Positions 46,096 through 56,474 of a DNA stretch of 64,000 bases are shown piece after piece. The DNA is taken from contig NZ_SNAQ03000023.1 of assembly GCF_004375085.3 (NCBI RefSeq), positions 36,873 to 100,872 of the forward strand. The letters run 5' to 3'. Position numbers and translations under genes: made by a program. The DNA is from Lewinella sp. W8. GTDB lineage: Bacteria; Bacteroidota; Bacteroidia; Chitinophagales; Saprospiraceae. The notes beneath the pieces are model-generated. The model searched no databases. It was given only the letters and a program-made list of their open reading frames with translations, and was not told where the DNA came from. Within the stretch, counting starts at the first letter, position 1; each line of letters begins with the position of its first letter.

Positions 46096-46635
46096 TTAGC
46101 GGTATCCTTCGGGTCGGGTAGTAGTTAGTTGCTTAATGGAGTACTCTACTACGTCGATAAGGAGTCGGCCAACGCAGTCAGTAGGATCGGTTGAGGCGAT
46201 TACATCCGTGCCGCTGTTGCAGATGTAGAGGCAAGCCTGTTTGATTTTATTCCTGCTTTGATCAACGATGGTCTGTATGGCCTCGTCGGGTAAGAGGATT
46301 GTATTGTTGTACTCTTTTTGAGATAGGGCAGTATTTGGACGGGACGGAATGCCAATGGCCCTTTTTTGACTTCGCGCGCTGGCTGGATCGGGGAAGGGCT
46401 TGTTAATTATGGCAATGATGCAGGCGTAGGTACAAGGAGCACAAGTCTCCTGGACGCTCGTCCATTTACCTTCTTTGCTTGCGCAGACGGCGACTGGCCG
46501 GATATCATCATTAAGTTGTACCAAAATCAGGCTCTTTGCCAACTGTCGCCCTGGCTGGCGGAGAACCTCGGGACGCTGAGCAGCTAGCGTAAGCGTCATT
46601 GCGACTAGCAAAATGGTGAGGAGAATCGATTTCAT
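46096..46635 (-). CDS. Island secreted cysteine-rich protein D, unknown
   Basis: 179-aa exported protein: signal peptide 1-19 (MKSILLTILLVAMTLTLAAQ). The mature part contains about eight cysteines (VCASKEG, ETCAPCTYACIIAI, CLYICNSGTDV, DCVGRL), suggesting disulfides. No T9SS domain or lipobox. Third gene of the leftward operon: 72 bp after gene E and 133 bp before gene C. No recognised family. Confidence 0.72.
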   Translation of the reverse strand: MKSILLTILLVAMTLTLAAQRPEVLRQPGRQLAKSLILVQLNDDIRPVAVCASKEGKWTSVQETCAPCTYACIIAIINKPFPDPASARSQKRAIGIPSRPNTALSQKEYNNTILLPDEAIQTIVDQSRNKIKQACLYICNSGTDVIASTDPTDCVGRLLIDVVEYSIKQLTTTRPEGYR

Positions 46636-46707
46636 GGAGTATTGTTTTATCCAGGCGGGCAGCAGGCAGGTTGCTACCCGCCCAGGGGAGAAATGATGGG
46701 CGGTCGC

Positions 46708-48441
46708 TTACCGGCTGCTGGAAGTAGGAAGGAGAGGCTTACGAAAAGTCTTTTGTCCGGTATTTACTTCGAGAGTGGGGACGGCGTTACGAGCGTTCGT
46801 ACTGACCTGTACGCGGAAACGGAACTTGGCTTCGCGGCAACGGTCGGGTAGACCCCACCTGGCACCTTTAGGAAAAGCGTTTACGGTGATTTCGTACCAC
46901 TGATTTACGCTGAGGTTCTGAGGGAAAAAAGCTGGCTGATTTATCCCAGGGCTTACCTTGACGATGGCTCCGCCCAGTGGCGTTGGTGCTGCACTTCCGT
47001 TCACCTGCTGCAACAGGTAGTGATATTCAATGCGTTGAAGGGTCGGATGGAGTGCCTTTTGGTACTGAAAAAAGCTTTGCATCGCCTGGTTGAAGAAGGT
47101 AGTCGGAGTATACTCCATCCGGTAGGGGGCGGAGATGCTGCCGGTACTCTGGTAAGTGAATAACTCGGCAAGTAGGGTGTTGGAAATCGGCGCGCAACAG
47201 GGGGCGATGTCATAGTCCGGGCACTTTAGCGGGAAGTTGTTCAGGCCGGCAAACTGGGTGGGAAGCTTAATGCCGTTCTCGGAGAAGTTTCCGGTCGCTA
47301 CGATGTTAACGGTTTGGTGCCCCGCCTGTAGTAGTGCGTTATACTCGTCGAAAGTCAGCGAAAAGCAAGCTTGTCCGTTGCCGCCGTTGCTCAGAGAGCT
47401 CTGCTTACTGAGTAGTACCTGGCCGGTGGTGCTTTTGACGCTTAACTGGACCGAGGTCCTGATGTTAGCGGGTGCGGAGTAACTGAAGCACCAATCACCG
47501 GTTCCGCATTCTCCGGAAGCCTTTTCGTTGAGGCTGATCTTTGGGAAGTTGGGCAGCTGGCATCCACCGCACAGATTATCGAGGTAGGTGTAGGCAAAGT
47601 GGGCACCCCAAGCACAGTCTTCGTTGATAAATTCGATAGAAACCCGCTGCCCGATCAGGCTTGACAGGTCGATGGTAGCACATTGCCACTGACTGTACAT
47701 AATTGGCTGGTGACTACGATCGGGGCTCGTATAGGTAGAGAAAAACGAGCTAGAATTGGGTACGACGAAGTCCTGGCCGTTTGGCCCCATACTGACGAGG
47801 TTGGGAATGTACCGACCGGTTACCCGATTGTAAACCCGAACGCGGAAGGTCGGCCTGAAGGGATCCGCGTGATCAGCTCCGGGGTCTTCTAGCACTACGG
47901 CGTAATCAAAGGTGTAGTACGCATTATCGGCAGTGACATTGATCGTTTTGGTGATCATTTCCGTACCAGATCCATCTGCGCTATTGCCGAGGCGAAGCGC
48001 AAAGTTTCCACCGGAACCAGGTGGCACTACCGGGATCGGAACGCCGAGGTGGTCGGGTGCAGCTGCACTGACGATCGTGTGATGAGCGGTGGACTGGAGG
48101 CCGTTGCCTCCGGAGATGGCGCACTGAACTCCCGTGTAGCTCAGTGAGGAGGATTCTTTTTTTCCATACATGCCGGTGATGAATGAGGCGTTTAGTGTAC
48201 CGGATTCGAAGTCACCGTTTGTACAGCCAGTTGGATCTGGTAGAGGAGGGCAAAGCGTTGCACTTTTTACCGGAGGCGCATTTTTTAGTTGCTGACGGAG
48301 CAGTAGGTTCTTTTTTGTAAGTTGTGGATCTCCAGGCACCTGGGCTTGCAGCAGCGGCGAGCCGCCCAAAAAGATCAGTCCTGACAAAAGGAGGAGGGGC
48401 CACCGCAGGCAGGCGGAGGTGAATTGGAACGAGAATTTCAT
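46708..48441 (-). CDS. Island secreted protein E (577 aa), unknown
   Basis: 577-aa exported protein with signal peptide 1-33 (ending SPLLQAQ). The N-terminal half resembles a carbohydrate-binding-like beta-sandwich (TGCTNGDFESGTLNASFITG, CATIDLSSLIGQRVSIEFIN, then GAHFAYTYLDNLCGGC), as found at the front of many Bacteroidota adhesins. The C-terminal ~170 residues (CCAPISN, STGSISAPYRMEYTP, FRVQVSTNARNAVPTL) are related to protein F. There is no T9SS sorting domain, so it is probably periplasmic or released by another route. It lies 24 bp after gene F in the operon. Confidence 0.8.
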   Translation of the reverse strand: MKFSFQFTSACLRWPLLLLSGLIFLGGSPLLQAQVPGDPQLTKKNLLLRQQLKNAPPVKSATLCPPLPDPTGCTNGDFESGTLNASFITGMYGKKESSSLSYTGVQCAISGGNGLQSTAHHTIVSAAAPDHLGVPIPVVPPGSGGNFALRLGNSADGSGTEMITKTINVTADNAYYTFDYAVVLEDPGADHADPFRPTFRVRVYNRVTGRYIPNLVSMGPNGQDFVVPNSSSFFSTYTSPDRSHQPIMYSQWQCATIDLSSLIGQRVSIEFINEDCAWGAHFAYTYLDNLCGGCQLPNFPKISLNEKASGECGTGDWCFSYSAPANIRTSVQLSVKSTTGQVLLSKQSSLSNGGNGQACFSLTFDEYNALLQAGHQTVNIVATGNFSENGIKLPTQFAGLNNFPLKCPDYDIAPCCAPISNTLLAELFTYQSTGSISAPYRMEYTPTTFFNQAMQSFFQYQKALHPTLQRIEYHYLLQQVNGSAAPTPLGGAIVKVSPGINQPAFFPQNLSVNQWYEITVNAFPKGARWGLPDRCREAKFRFRVQVSTNARNAVPTLEVNTGQKTFRKPLLPTSSSR

Positions 48442-48465
48442 GATGAAGCTTTGTGGGTGGAGGGT

Positions 48466-49176
48466 TTAGTTCTGGCGGCGGTTGTTGGGGAAGAGTTTCG
48501 TTTTACCGTTTCCGAGCGGCCGGCGGCTGATTTCCCGACCGGCATCGCTGAGGACGAGGATGGGAGCGACCTGGCGGGCGTTCGGAGAGACAAGGATGGA
48601 AAAATCGATTAGGCTGGTATCGTCAATGCACCGACCAATGTCGCAACCTTTGGGCTCGAAGTAGGTGTAGACGTGCATCCGGTACGGCGTATTGACCTTA
48701 ACGGGGAGGTTGAAAACGTGGGGATTGTTATGCATATGAGGATTGCCCTTATCAACGAATATCCACTGCCTGCTTTCTTCGTTAGTAGAAAGGTTCGTCA
48801 GGGTCCACATGGTAACGAAGCGGTTGGCGCAGGGAGAAATACTACTGATGTAATTAATATAAGCCCTTAGGATGTTGGCGAATTCGCCCGAGACATCTAC
48901 GGTAAGCCGGTAATCTGCGCTGATGGAACCGGTGGGTTCCAGGAAGAGCGCTTCGCGGTTGCGGGCGGTGGTGGTGGGGAGGCAGCAGCCGGTGCGCTCT
49001 GCCGGCGGAGTCGGTCGTGCTAACTCACCCGGCCTCGTGGCCTGGGGGAGGGGTTGAGAACGAACCGTTCCGGGAATTTTGCCTGGTCGCGTTTGCGCGC
49101 TGAGCATCGCTGTAAACAGCAGCAGGCAGGCGTACACGCTCAGGCGGATTAAGTATAAATACCTTGGGTAGAGCAT
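48466..49176 (-). CDS. Island secreted protein F, unknown (related to the C-terminus of E)
   Basis: 236-aa exported protein. From the ATG at 49176 it has a signal peptide (MLYPRYLYLIRLSVYACLLL, ending AMLSAQ), a Pro/Arg-rich linker, then a domain with GCCLP, EPTGSISADYRLTV and DFSILVSPNARQVAPIL, matching the C-terminal domain of protein E in order and spacing, including the double cysteine. The frame continues 23 codons upstream. It is the first gene of the leftward operon, facing the 440-aa gene across a 310-bp divergent promoter region. No recognised family. Confidence 0.75.
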   Translation of the reverse strand: MLYPRYLYLIRLSVYACLLLFTAMLSAQTRPGKIPGTVRSQPLPQATRPGELARPTPPAERTGCCLPTTTARNREALFLEPTGSISADYRLTVDVSGEFANILRAYINYISSISPCANRFVTMWTLTNLSTNEESRQWIFVDKGNPHMHNNPHVFNLPVKVNTPYRMHVYTYFEPKGCDIGRCIDDTSLIDFSILVSPNARQVAPILVLSDAGREISRRPLGNGKTKLFPNNRRQN

Positions 49177-49272
49177 CTTCCGTGGGTTGTGAACCACGGT
49201 TGGGCAGAGGAGCTTGGGCGCGGTTCCGGTGAGGGGATGATGCAAAGTTCCGGGTAGGGGGCAGGATGAGAA

Positions 49273-49373
49273 ATAGCACTTTAGTAGGAGAAATAGGGTG
49301 GGGCCGCTTAAATACGTTTGTTTAAACCTGGTTTTTCAGGGGTGCGGTGTGTTCTCTACCACTAAAGTGCTAT
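49273..49373. promoter_or_regulatory. Inverted 13-bp operator-like pair in the divergent promoter region
   Basis: ATAGCACTTTAGT (49273-49285) and ACTAAAGTGCTAT (49361-49373) are perfect reverse complements, 75 bp apart, inside the 310-bp gap 49177-49486 between the two island operons. A NarL/LuxR response regulator encoded in the rightward operon is the obvious candidate to bind both. No clear TAnnTTTG box was found in the gap. Confidence 0.65.
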
Positions 49374-49486
49374 GTTAGTGCGAGGATGTGGGGCTGATCT
49401 TTGTACCGGAACAACTACCGGAGAATGGGCTTCATTAGCGGATTTACGCTCATCGGTGATATCGAATAACCTAAAACACATTTATT

Positions 49487-50809
49487 ATGAGTATTGAAAA
49501 ACAACGGGGATTTTTTGGGCGGTTAATTGACACAATTTTCATAAAGCAGAAAAGGGAGGATATTGTACTTGGTCCTGAGGTAGAAGTTGATCCTGACGTG
49601 CATGGTAGGCCGGATGATACATCGGATACTACCGCAATAGTTGAAGACTATACTGGCTTTTTTGTCAAAGGATTCGGCAATATACTTAGTAATTTATTTG
49701 CTTATCCATCGGTAGATTCTACAATGCAGGGTAGAAAAGACCCGACGACTGAAGCTTTACTGGCTCCAAAGAAGATTCCACTATGGGAGGCAAAGATTGA
49801 AGACCAAATTACTGTACCTTCAATTGTACTGCGCTATGACGGAAATAACCCGATTTATCTGCAAAAGGATGACTTCACGGACATCCAAAGAATAGGCTTT
49901 AAAGTCTGGTTTGAGCCATCCGAGCAGCATACCATCAATCGAGTGATTATTACGCAGGTTATCTCATTCAATAAAGACGTAGAGTATGAAATTCCACTGG
50001 GTAATTCAAATAATACTTACATCCGGTCAGAAGTCCAGTTAATAAGTGAGTTCAATGTCGACGGAAGTGCCTTCGATAAAGACAATCCAGGGGCGTATGG
50101 AACTGATTGGGTGTGTTTTAGTCCGGCTGGTTATACGACTGTAAAAGGCAAGCAGTTTCCGGGGGATACCGAAGAAGAATTGATGAATAGGCTTCGGAAA
50201 ATCGATCCTAGTTTACTTGATGATTCTAATGTTTTCATGCAGTTTGACGAAAATGACCAAGTCTATCGAGAGATTTATGCCAAACTAATTGATCTGCCAA
50301 TACCTGGTGAGGGTCGTACCCGATTGCAATACTGGAAATCAGGAAAACGGTCCTTTGATTTTGCCTTTTTCTCTGAATTCAACTTCTCGTTGTTACACGG
50401 TAAGATGTCAATGATTAATCAACGTCATCCGCTAATTGCACAAATCGGTCGGGTAGCTGACGTTGTTTTTACAGGTGCGAAAATTTGTCTTGGTCAAACG
50501 GCAGGAGGGTTGGCACAAGTTGAACGAATTGGCCTAAATGACGGTGTGCGTCCCGGACCGGAAGCGTATGACTTTACACTAAAGGCAGAGGTAGTTTACC
50601 GTGAAGGCATTAATCCGTATCAAAACGCAACGCAGAATAGCGAGAATTCAGGACCATTCTACAGATTTGACACCAATCAGGCCCAGGATGATGAGCCTTC
50701 GGATCCAACACATATGTCGGAGTCAACCGTGTATCAAACGGAACTCCCCCTTCTCGTACTAGCTCATCCATGCCCGGAGGTATGGGAAATGCGTGATGGA
50801 CGACCATGA
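49487..50809 (+). CDS. Island protein G, 440 aa, unknown, co-operonic with a two-component system
   Basis: 440-aa protein without signal peptide or membrane helix, more AT-rich than the core genes. It starts MSIEKQRGFFGRLIDTIFIK and has a mainly beta-rich body (VPSIVLRYDGNNPIYLQKDD, IGFKVWFEPSEQHTINRVII, GTDWVCFSPAGYT). No known family or catalytic motif is apparent. Its stop overlaps the kinase start (ATGA), so it is translationally coupled to the sensor kinase and is likely part of the same sensing or response function. Confidence 0.78.
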   Translation: MSIEKQRGFFGRLIDTIFIKQKREDIVLGPEVEVDPDVHGRPDDTSDTTAIVEDYTGFFVKGFGNILSNLFAYPSVDSTMQGRKDPTTEALLAPKKIPLWEAKIEDQITVPSIVLRYDGNNPIYLQKDDFTDIQRIGFKVWFEPSEQHTINRVIITQVISFNKDVEYEIPLGNSNNTYIRSEVQLISEFNVDGSAFDKDNPGAYGTDWVCFSPAGYTTVKGKQFPGDTEEELMNRLRKIDPSLLDDSNVFMQFDENDQVYREIYAKLIDLPIPGEGRTRLQYWKSGKRSFDFAFFSEFNFSLLHGKMSMINQRHPLIAQIGRVADVVFTGAKICLGQTAGGLAQVERIGLNDGVRPGPEAYDFTLKAEVVYREGINPYQNATQNSENSGPFYRFDTNQAQDDEPSDPTHMSESTVYQTELPLLVLAHPCPEVWEMRDGRP

Positions 50810-53800
50810 TTACTGTGGCTAAACCAGCGAAATGCTTATTACCAAGATGGTGCTGCCTATTTACCCTTTTAGTGGTTTTGGCCTCTGAATCAGTACTTTC
50901 ACAAGGCCTGAACTCTTACTCGATTGATTTACCAGACATCAGGAATGCCAGTTTTACCTATTCTGACGAACGAGGCTTTCTCTACATCGCTGGCTCCAAC
51001 GGTCTCTTCCGTTTCAACGGTCGCACCACCCGCCAACTGGTCATCCGAGATCCCAGTCAGGATTCTATTCTCCACTCTCAAAACATACAATCTAGCCTTT
51101 TCCCGGCCGCCGACGGCGGCCTGTGGTTCACTACCTATGAGGCCCTGCATCGGTATGATCCTGAAGTAGAGGAATTTCGGACTTATCAATACACGGAGAA
51201 TAAACCGCATGCAAACAGCCGAGTCTTTCGGGAAGGCTACCGTGCTATCCTCCTCTCCAATAACAAGGATACGCTTTGGTTGAAGGCTAAGGACCAACTC
51301 CTCGGCTTTGATCTCCTCCGTCAGCGGTTCGTCGGCCCAGGGCCGGTTACCCGCGGTAACTTTTTCGCTACAGGTAGCGGTGCAAACGGTGAACCACTGT
51401 TCATTGGTCTGCCGTGGAACTATGGGAAGGGGATTGACCTTATCTCTAGGAAAAATAAAAGGTGGACAGTAAAAGCCGTTCCTGATTCTACCCGATTCTA
51501 CCACGGTGTCGCGACAGGATCGGGCGAATTTTACCTCGGCGGCACTTATGGATTGTACCGGTATAGAACCGGGAATAGTGATCAGTCCGGGATCGCCAAA
51601 GTCCTTGCTCCCAGTCTTCCTAACCATAGTCTAACTCACCTTACCTATGATAGCCTGCGGCGTAAACTGATTTTATATTATCCCGATTACGGCTACTTAG
51701 CCTACAATCCGGTAGCTGGTGAAGTTGTCCAACTTCGCCCACCAAATGGAAAACAGTTTGGTGCTGCCTGGCTAGCGCCGGGAGGCTCGCATTGGCTAAC
51801 TTCTACTGAAGGCTACGATGTAGTAATGCCCGAAAGCCCTCTCAAAGATGCCTGGGTGTCGCTTCCGTACGATTACTGCGTCACGGAGGGAGGTGGTGGG
51901 CATACCTGTCGAACTCAAAATGGAACTTTTCGGGAGGTTGGTGAGATTTTTGATCCAGTTGTAGAGGATACTCACACGAACTTATCTGCATCTACTGAAC
52001 CCACGGATATACGCAGTACTATCGGAATGCCTGACAAAAAAGAATTCTTCGCCGATCAGTCGGGCCGTATTTACCAAATGGGGAATGAGGCCCTTTACGT
52101 TCTGAATAAACCGCGACAAAAAATTAGTACCTTCCACTTTGCGCGAGGTCTTGGCCGGGGTATTGCCGACTTCGGCGAAGACAGAATTATAGCGGTTACG
52201 GAGGGTAGGGTAGGGTGGATGACGATTGAGAACGATACCGTTCGTATTCGTCAGTCCGACCATGGGCTAGGCTTTCCCGAAGGTGCGCAGTATACTTTCC
52301 TCCGGCGGCTGAACGAAAGAACCATAGCGGTGGCCTCCCGGAGTACCGGCTTCTACATTGGTCAATTAACTCAGGGAGAGTTGCGGCTGACGGATTCGAT
52401 CCACGTAGGCGTCGAGGTCTTTGACCTGGTCTTTGATCCAGAAGGGGAGGTCTACTATCTGGGCTCGGCAACCGGGCTGTGGCGCTATCAAAACGGCCGG
52501 TTGGCCCGTATCGAACTGAGTGATAATGGGGATGACGTACTCCAGGTTTGGGCACTAAGCATAGACCAGCAGGGTATACTCTGGTTGGGCACCTCAGCGG
52601 GTCTGTTCTCACACCTTGACGGACAAACAAGGCGGTATACTGAACTTGACGGCCTCCCGGCCGGAGAAATCTTTGAGCCTTTTCCCGTCATTGCGCAAAT
52701 CGACGGCAGTCTGCTATTTACTACTTCTAATGGTGTACTGCGGGTGAACCCCACCGAGTTACAGCCAGATAACACGCCAGCGAGGCCGTACATCAGTCAA
52801 TTATGGATTAACGGAGCGGAGTCCGATAGGAAAATACAAATGGAGAGAGATAATCGCCTTGATCTCGACTATTATCAGAACGACGTCCAGGTTCGGCTAA
52901 GCACGGCCTCAGGAGCGACTCCTTGGGAGACCTATCGGTTAAAAGTCCGGCTTACCGGTGACTATGACTTTTCCCAAACGGTGGGCAATGATGCTCCTTT
53001 GCGGCTTCCCGGTCTCCGCTGGGGACACTATACACTGACCGTTGGGGCGATTAACCATAACGGGGTTACCGTCGGAAAGTCGACCTATCAATTAGTCATT
53101 GATCCACCGTTCTACTTACGCTGGTGGTTCATCCTACTTACGATGCTCACGCTTTCCAGCGTCCTTTACTTAGTCCATTACATGCTCGTTCGGCGTGCCT
53201 TGGCGCGTGAGGTCCGCCGCCGGGAGCTGCAGGAACATCTCGCCTTGGAGCGAGACCGGATTGCCGAAGAGGTACATGACGACCTCGGTGGGCAGTTGTC
53301 TTCCATCATGTTTTTGGCGCAGTCATTAGCCCTTAGCGCTACTGAAAAGAAAGGAGTGAGCCAGGAAATTCAGCGCATCGGTGAACTGGCCAGAGGCGCG
53401 ATACTGAACGTGCGGGACATTATCTACACCCTGGACGCCAGTCGTTCTTCCTTGCGGGATTTGTATGACCAGTTCGAGTTTATCGGGCGGGAAACTTTCG
53501 CGGGTTTACCCATCGACTTTAAAGGAGTCGTCAATTTGCCGCCTGTGGTCAGAGAACTATCCAGTAAAGAAAAACGAAACCTTACATTGTTGGTGAAGGA
53601 AAGTTTTAACAACATAATAAAGCACGCGGGAGCTAGCGGAGTGGTTTTATGTTTAACGGCCCGCGGATCAGGTGATTACACTCTTTCTATTCAGGACGAT
53701 GGCGTTGGCATGGCGGCTACCAAGCAAAATAGCGACGATCGTGGGGTTAAATTCGGGCTGCGGAATATGCAGCGAAAGTGCGAAGAAATCGGAGCAAACC

Positions 53801-53874
53801 TACGCATTGAGCATGTTGCGCCTTCTGGAACCAGAATTGTCATTAATTATCCTAAATCTGAACAGGAGTCATGA
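50806..53874 (+). CDS. Propeller-type hybrid-less sensor histidine kinase (HisKA_3)
   Basis: 1022-aa membrane kinase. Signal/anchor at 15-33, then a large periplasmic region of beta-propeller repeats (RGFLYIAGSNGLFRFNGR, GILWLGTSAGLFSHLDGQ) and a Y_Y_Y-like Ig domain (near 680-765), one TM helix (about 769-795, WWFILLTMLTLSSVLYLVHY), a HisKA_3 dimerisation domain (RDRIAEEVHDDLGGQLSSIM, phospho-His ~824), and a HATPase_c domain (KESFNNIIKHAGA, IQDDGVGM). It should sense a periplasmic ligand and phosphorylate the regulator encoded just downstream. Propeller sensors of this type often control nutrient or surface systems in Bacteroidota. Start and stop overlap both neighbours. Confidence 0.93.
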   Translation: MITVAKPAKCLLPRWCCLFTLLVVLASESVLSQGLNSYSIDLPDIRNASFTYSDERGFLYIAGSNGLFRFNGRTTRQLVIRDPSQDSILHSQNIQSSLFPAADGGLWFTTYEALHRYDPEVEEFRTYQYTENKPHANSRVFREGYRAILLSNNKDTLWLKAKDQLLGFDLLRQRFVGPGPVTRGNFFATGSGANGEPLFIGLPWNYGKGIDLISRKNKRWTVKAVPDSTRFYHGVATGSGEFYLGGTYGLYRYRTGNSDQSGIAKVLAPSLPNHSLTHLTYDSLRRKLILYYPDYGYLAYNPVAGEVVQLRPPNGKQFGAAWLAPGGSHWLTSTEGYDVVMPESPLKDAWVSLPYDYCVTEGGGGHTCRTQNGTFREVGEIFDPVVEDTHTNLSASTEPTDIRSTIGMPDKKEFFADQSGRIYQMGNEALYVLNKPRQKISTFHFARGLGRGIADFGEDRIIAVTEGRVGWMTIENDTVRIRQSDHGLGFPEGAQYTFLRRLNERTIAVASRSTGFYIGQLTQGELRLTDSIHVGVEVFDLVFDPEGEVYYLGSATGLWRYQNGRLARIELSDNGDDVLQVWALSIDQQGILWLGTSAGLFSHLDGQTRRYTELDGLPAGEIFEPFPVIAQIDGSLLFTTSNGVLRVNPTELQPDNTPARPYISQLWINGAESDRKIQMERDNRLDLDYYQNDVQVRLSTASGATPWETYRLKVRLTGDYDFSQTVGNDAPLRLPGLRWGHYTLTVGAINHNGVTVGKSTYQLVIDPPFYLRWWFILLTMLTLSSVLYLVHYMLVRRALAREVRRRELQEHLALERDRIAEEVHDDLGGQLSSIMFLAQSLALSATEKKGVSQEIQRIGELARGAILNVRDIIYTLDASRSSLRDLYDQFEFIGRETFAGLPIDFKGVVNLPPVVRELSSKEKRNLTLLVKESFNNIIKHAGASGVVLCLTARGSGDYTLSIQDDGVGMAATKQNSDDRGVKFGLRNMQRKCEEIGANLRIEHVAPSGTRIVINYPKSEQES

Positions 53875-54497
53875 TCAAAGTTAGCATCATTGAAGATCAA
53901 GAAGATATCGTAAAGAAGATCGTTAGTAATATTCACTCCAGTGATGGTTTTTCCGTTGTCGGCTCTTACGCCTACGGGGAAACGGCTGTACGCGTCGTGC
54001 CCTACGATGGTACCGAAGTCGTGTTGCTCGATCTCGGGCTAGCCGGAGAAATACAGGGAATCGAAGCAATGATTAAAATGATGGCGGCCAACCCTAACCT
54101 AAGGTTTCTCGTGTTTACCGTCTTTGACGACAACGAGAAGCTTTTTGATGCGTTGCGGTATGGAGCCTCCGGTTACATCCTCAAGCAGGACGGTATTTTA
54201 GGTGTAATCTCTTCCCTCCGTGAATTGATTGCAGGTGGAGCACCAATGAGTCGGCGTATCGCTCAAAGAGTGCTTTCCAGCTTTCGGCAGCCGTCCCATA
54301 AACAGAAAGTAATGGAGCAACTTACCAAAAAGCAGAACGAGGTGTTGTCGTTGGCCGCTCAGGGATTACTCAATAAAGAAATCGCCGCTCAAATGGGCGT
54401 TGCACTGGATACCGTTAAGTCTCATATGTACGCCATCTTCAAAAAGCTTCACGTTAATAACCGGGTGGAAGCGATGCGGATTTATTTAGATAAATGA
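53871..54497 (+). CDS. NarL/LuxR-family response regulator
   Basis: 208-aa regulator. Receiver domain 1-125 with acidic pocket IIEDQED (8-9), phospho-acceptor Asp54 in VVLLDLGLAGE, Thr83 and Lys105; C-terminal LuxR helix-turn-helix at about 145-205 (LTKKQNEVLSLAAQGLLNKE, then IAAQMGVALDTVKSHMYAIF). Phosphorylation by the upstream kinase should drive dimerisation and DNA binding, plausibly at the 13-bp inverted sites at 49.3 kb. The start ATG overlaps the kinase stop (ATGA). Confidence 0.94.
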   Translation: MIKVSIIEDQEDIVKKIVSNIHSSDGFSVVGSYAYGETAVRVVPYDGTEVVLLDLGLAGEIQGIEAMIKMMAANPNLRFLVFTVFDDNEKLFDALRYGASGYILKQDGILGVISSLRELIAGGAPMSRRIAQRVLSSFRQPSHKQKVMEQLTKKQNEVLSLAAQGLLNKEIAAQMGVALDTVKSHMYAIFKKLHVNNRVEAMRIYLDK

Positions 54498-54594
54498 GCG
54501 CTTAGAGGTAAACTTGTGGATACCGTAAATGGCAAATTACCTGCAAATCGTCCACGATCAGTACGTCACAGAATTTCTTATCCCCCTCCTCTAG

Positions 54595-54830
54595 TCAAAA
54601 CTTGGCCCGGATGTAATCTAACAACTGGATCTTCACGATTCGCCAAATATCCTGCGAGTGGTTAAGCTGTAGTTGGTGCGCCAGTTCGTGGATAACAACG
54701 TAGCAGAATACGAAGGGAGCCGCCTAAAATTAACTGCTATTCGATGGACACGGACCACTTCGGCGTACAGGGTCACCAGATACCGCTCATCTGAACAACT
54801 CTCAATTGGCGGAGCGTGACCCTGAGGCGA
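54595..54830 (-). pseudogene. Decayed YgjP/DUF45 (M48-like) metallopeptidase gene
   Basis: The minus strand between 54723 and 54595 encodes AAPFVFCYVVIHELAHQLQL followed by NHSQDIWRIVK and a stop, the zinc-site region of DUF45 metallopeptidases (HELAH...NHS). It has no start codon. A different frame immediately upstream reads YLVTLYAEVVRVHRIAVNFR, ending where the DUF45 strand NxR should join, so a frameshift separates the two. Only the C-terminal third of the gene remains. It sits directly beyond the island's last gene. Confidence 0.62.
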
Positions 54831-54840
54831 TCAGAGTAAT

Positions 54841-54881
54841 GCGCTACAAGCGCACCGATGCGCTTGTTAGCGCGGGCTTTT
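54841..54881 (+). terminator. Strong hairpin with T-run beyond the island operon
   Basis: GCGCTACAAGCGCA-CCGA-TGCGCTTGTTAGCGC: 14 paired bases with one bulge, followed by GGGCTTTTTAT. It lies about 345 bp after the regulator stop, so it may end that transcript or be left from a lost gene. The rest of 54498-55070 holds only the pseudogene and AT-rich sequence. Confidence 0.65.
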
Positions 54882-55070
54882 TATGCTCGGGAAATGAGTA
54901 CACGACATAATTCATTGCAAATACTGTAAATTTCAATAATTATAGGTGGTAATGTTTCTGCCCCAAAAAGCAGGAATGCTGGTCGATTCTTTGTCGGAGC
55001 GAACACCATTACCCAAAGCGCTAAGCATAGATTTCATGGAATGGCAAATTAGTCATCCCCCACTACTCCC

Positions 55071-56340
<1,270 letters not shown>

Positions 56341-56474
56341 CGGTTTCCAAAGGTCGAGTATCGGAGAGAATTCGTCGTAAGTCGGTGCGAAAATCCACTG
56401 AATTTTCCATTTTTGTCCTCCCGTCTCGGTTAAGGACAACCGACAACGTCGCTTTAGTAAGCCAACCCAACACT

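Noticed and set aside
54841..54873. Possible integron attC site
   Set aside because: GTTAGCGC and GCGCTAC resemble R'/R'' core sites, but the hairpin is too short, lacks extrahelical bases and is followed by a T-run; terminator is the simpler reading.
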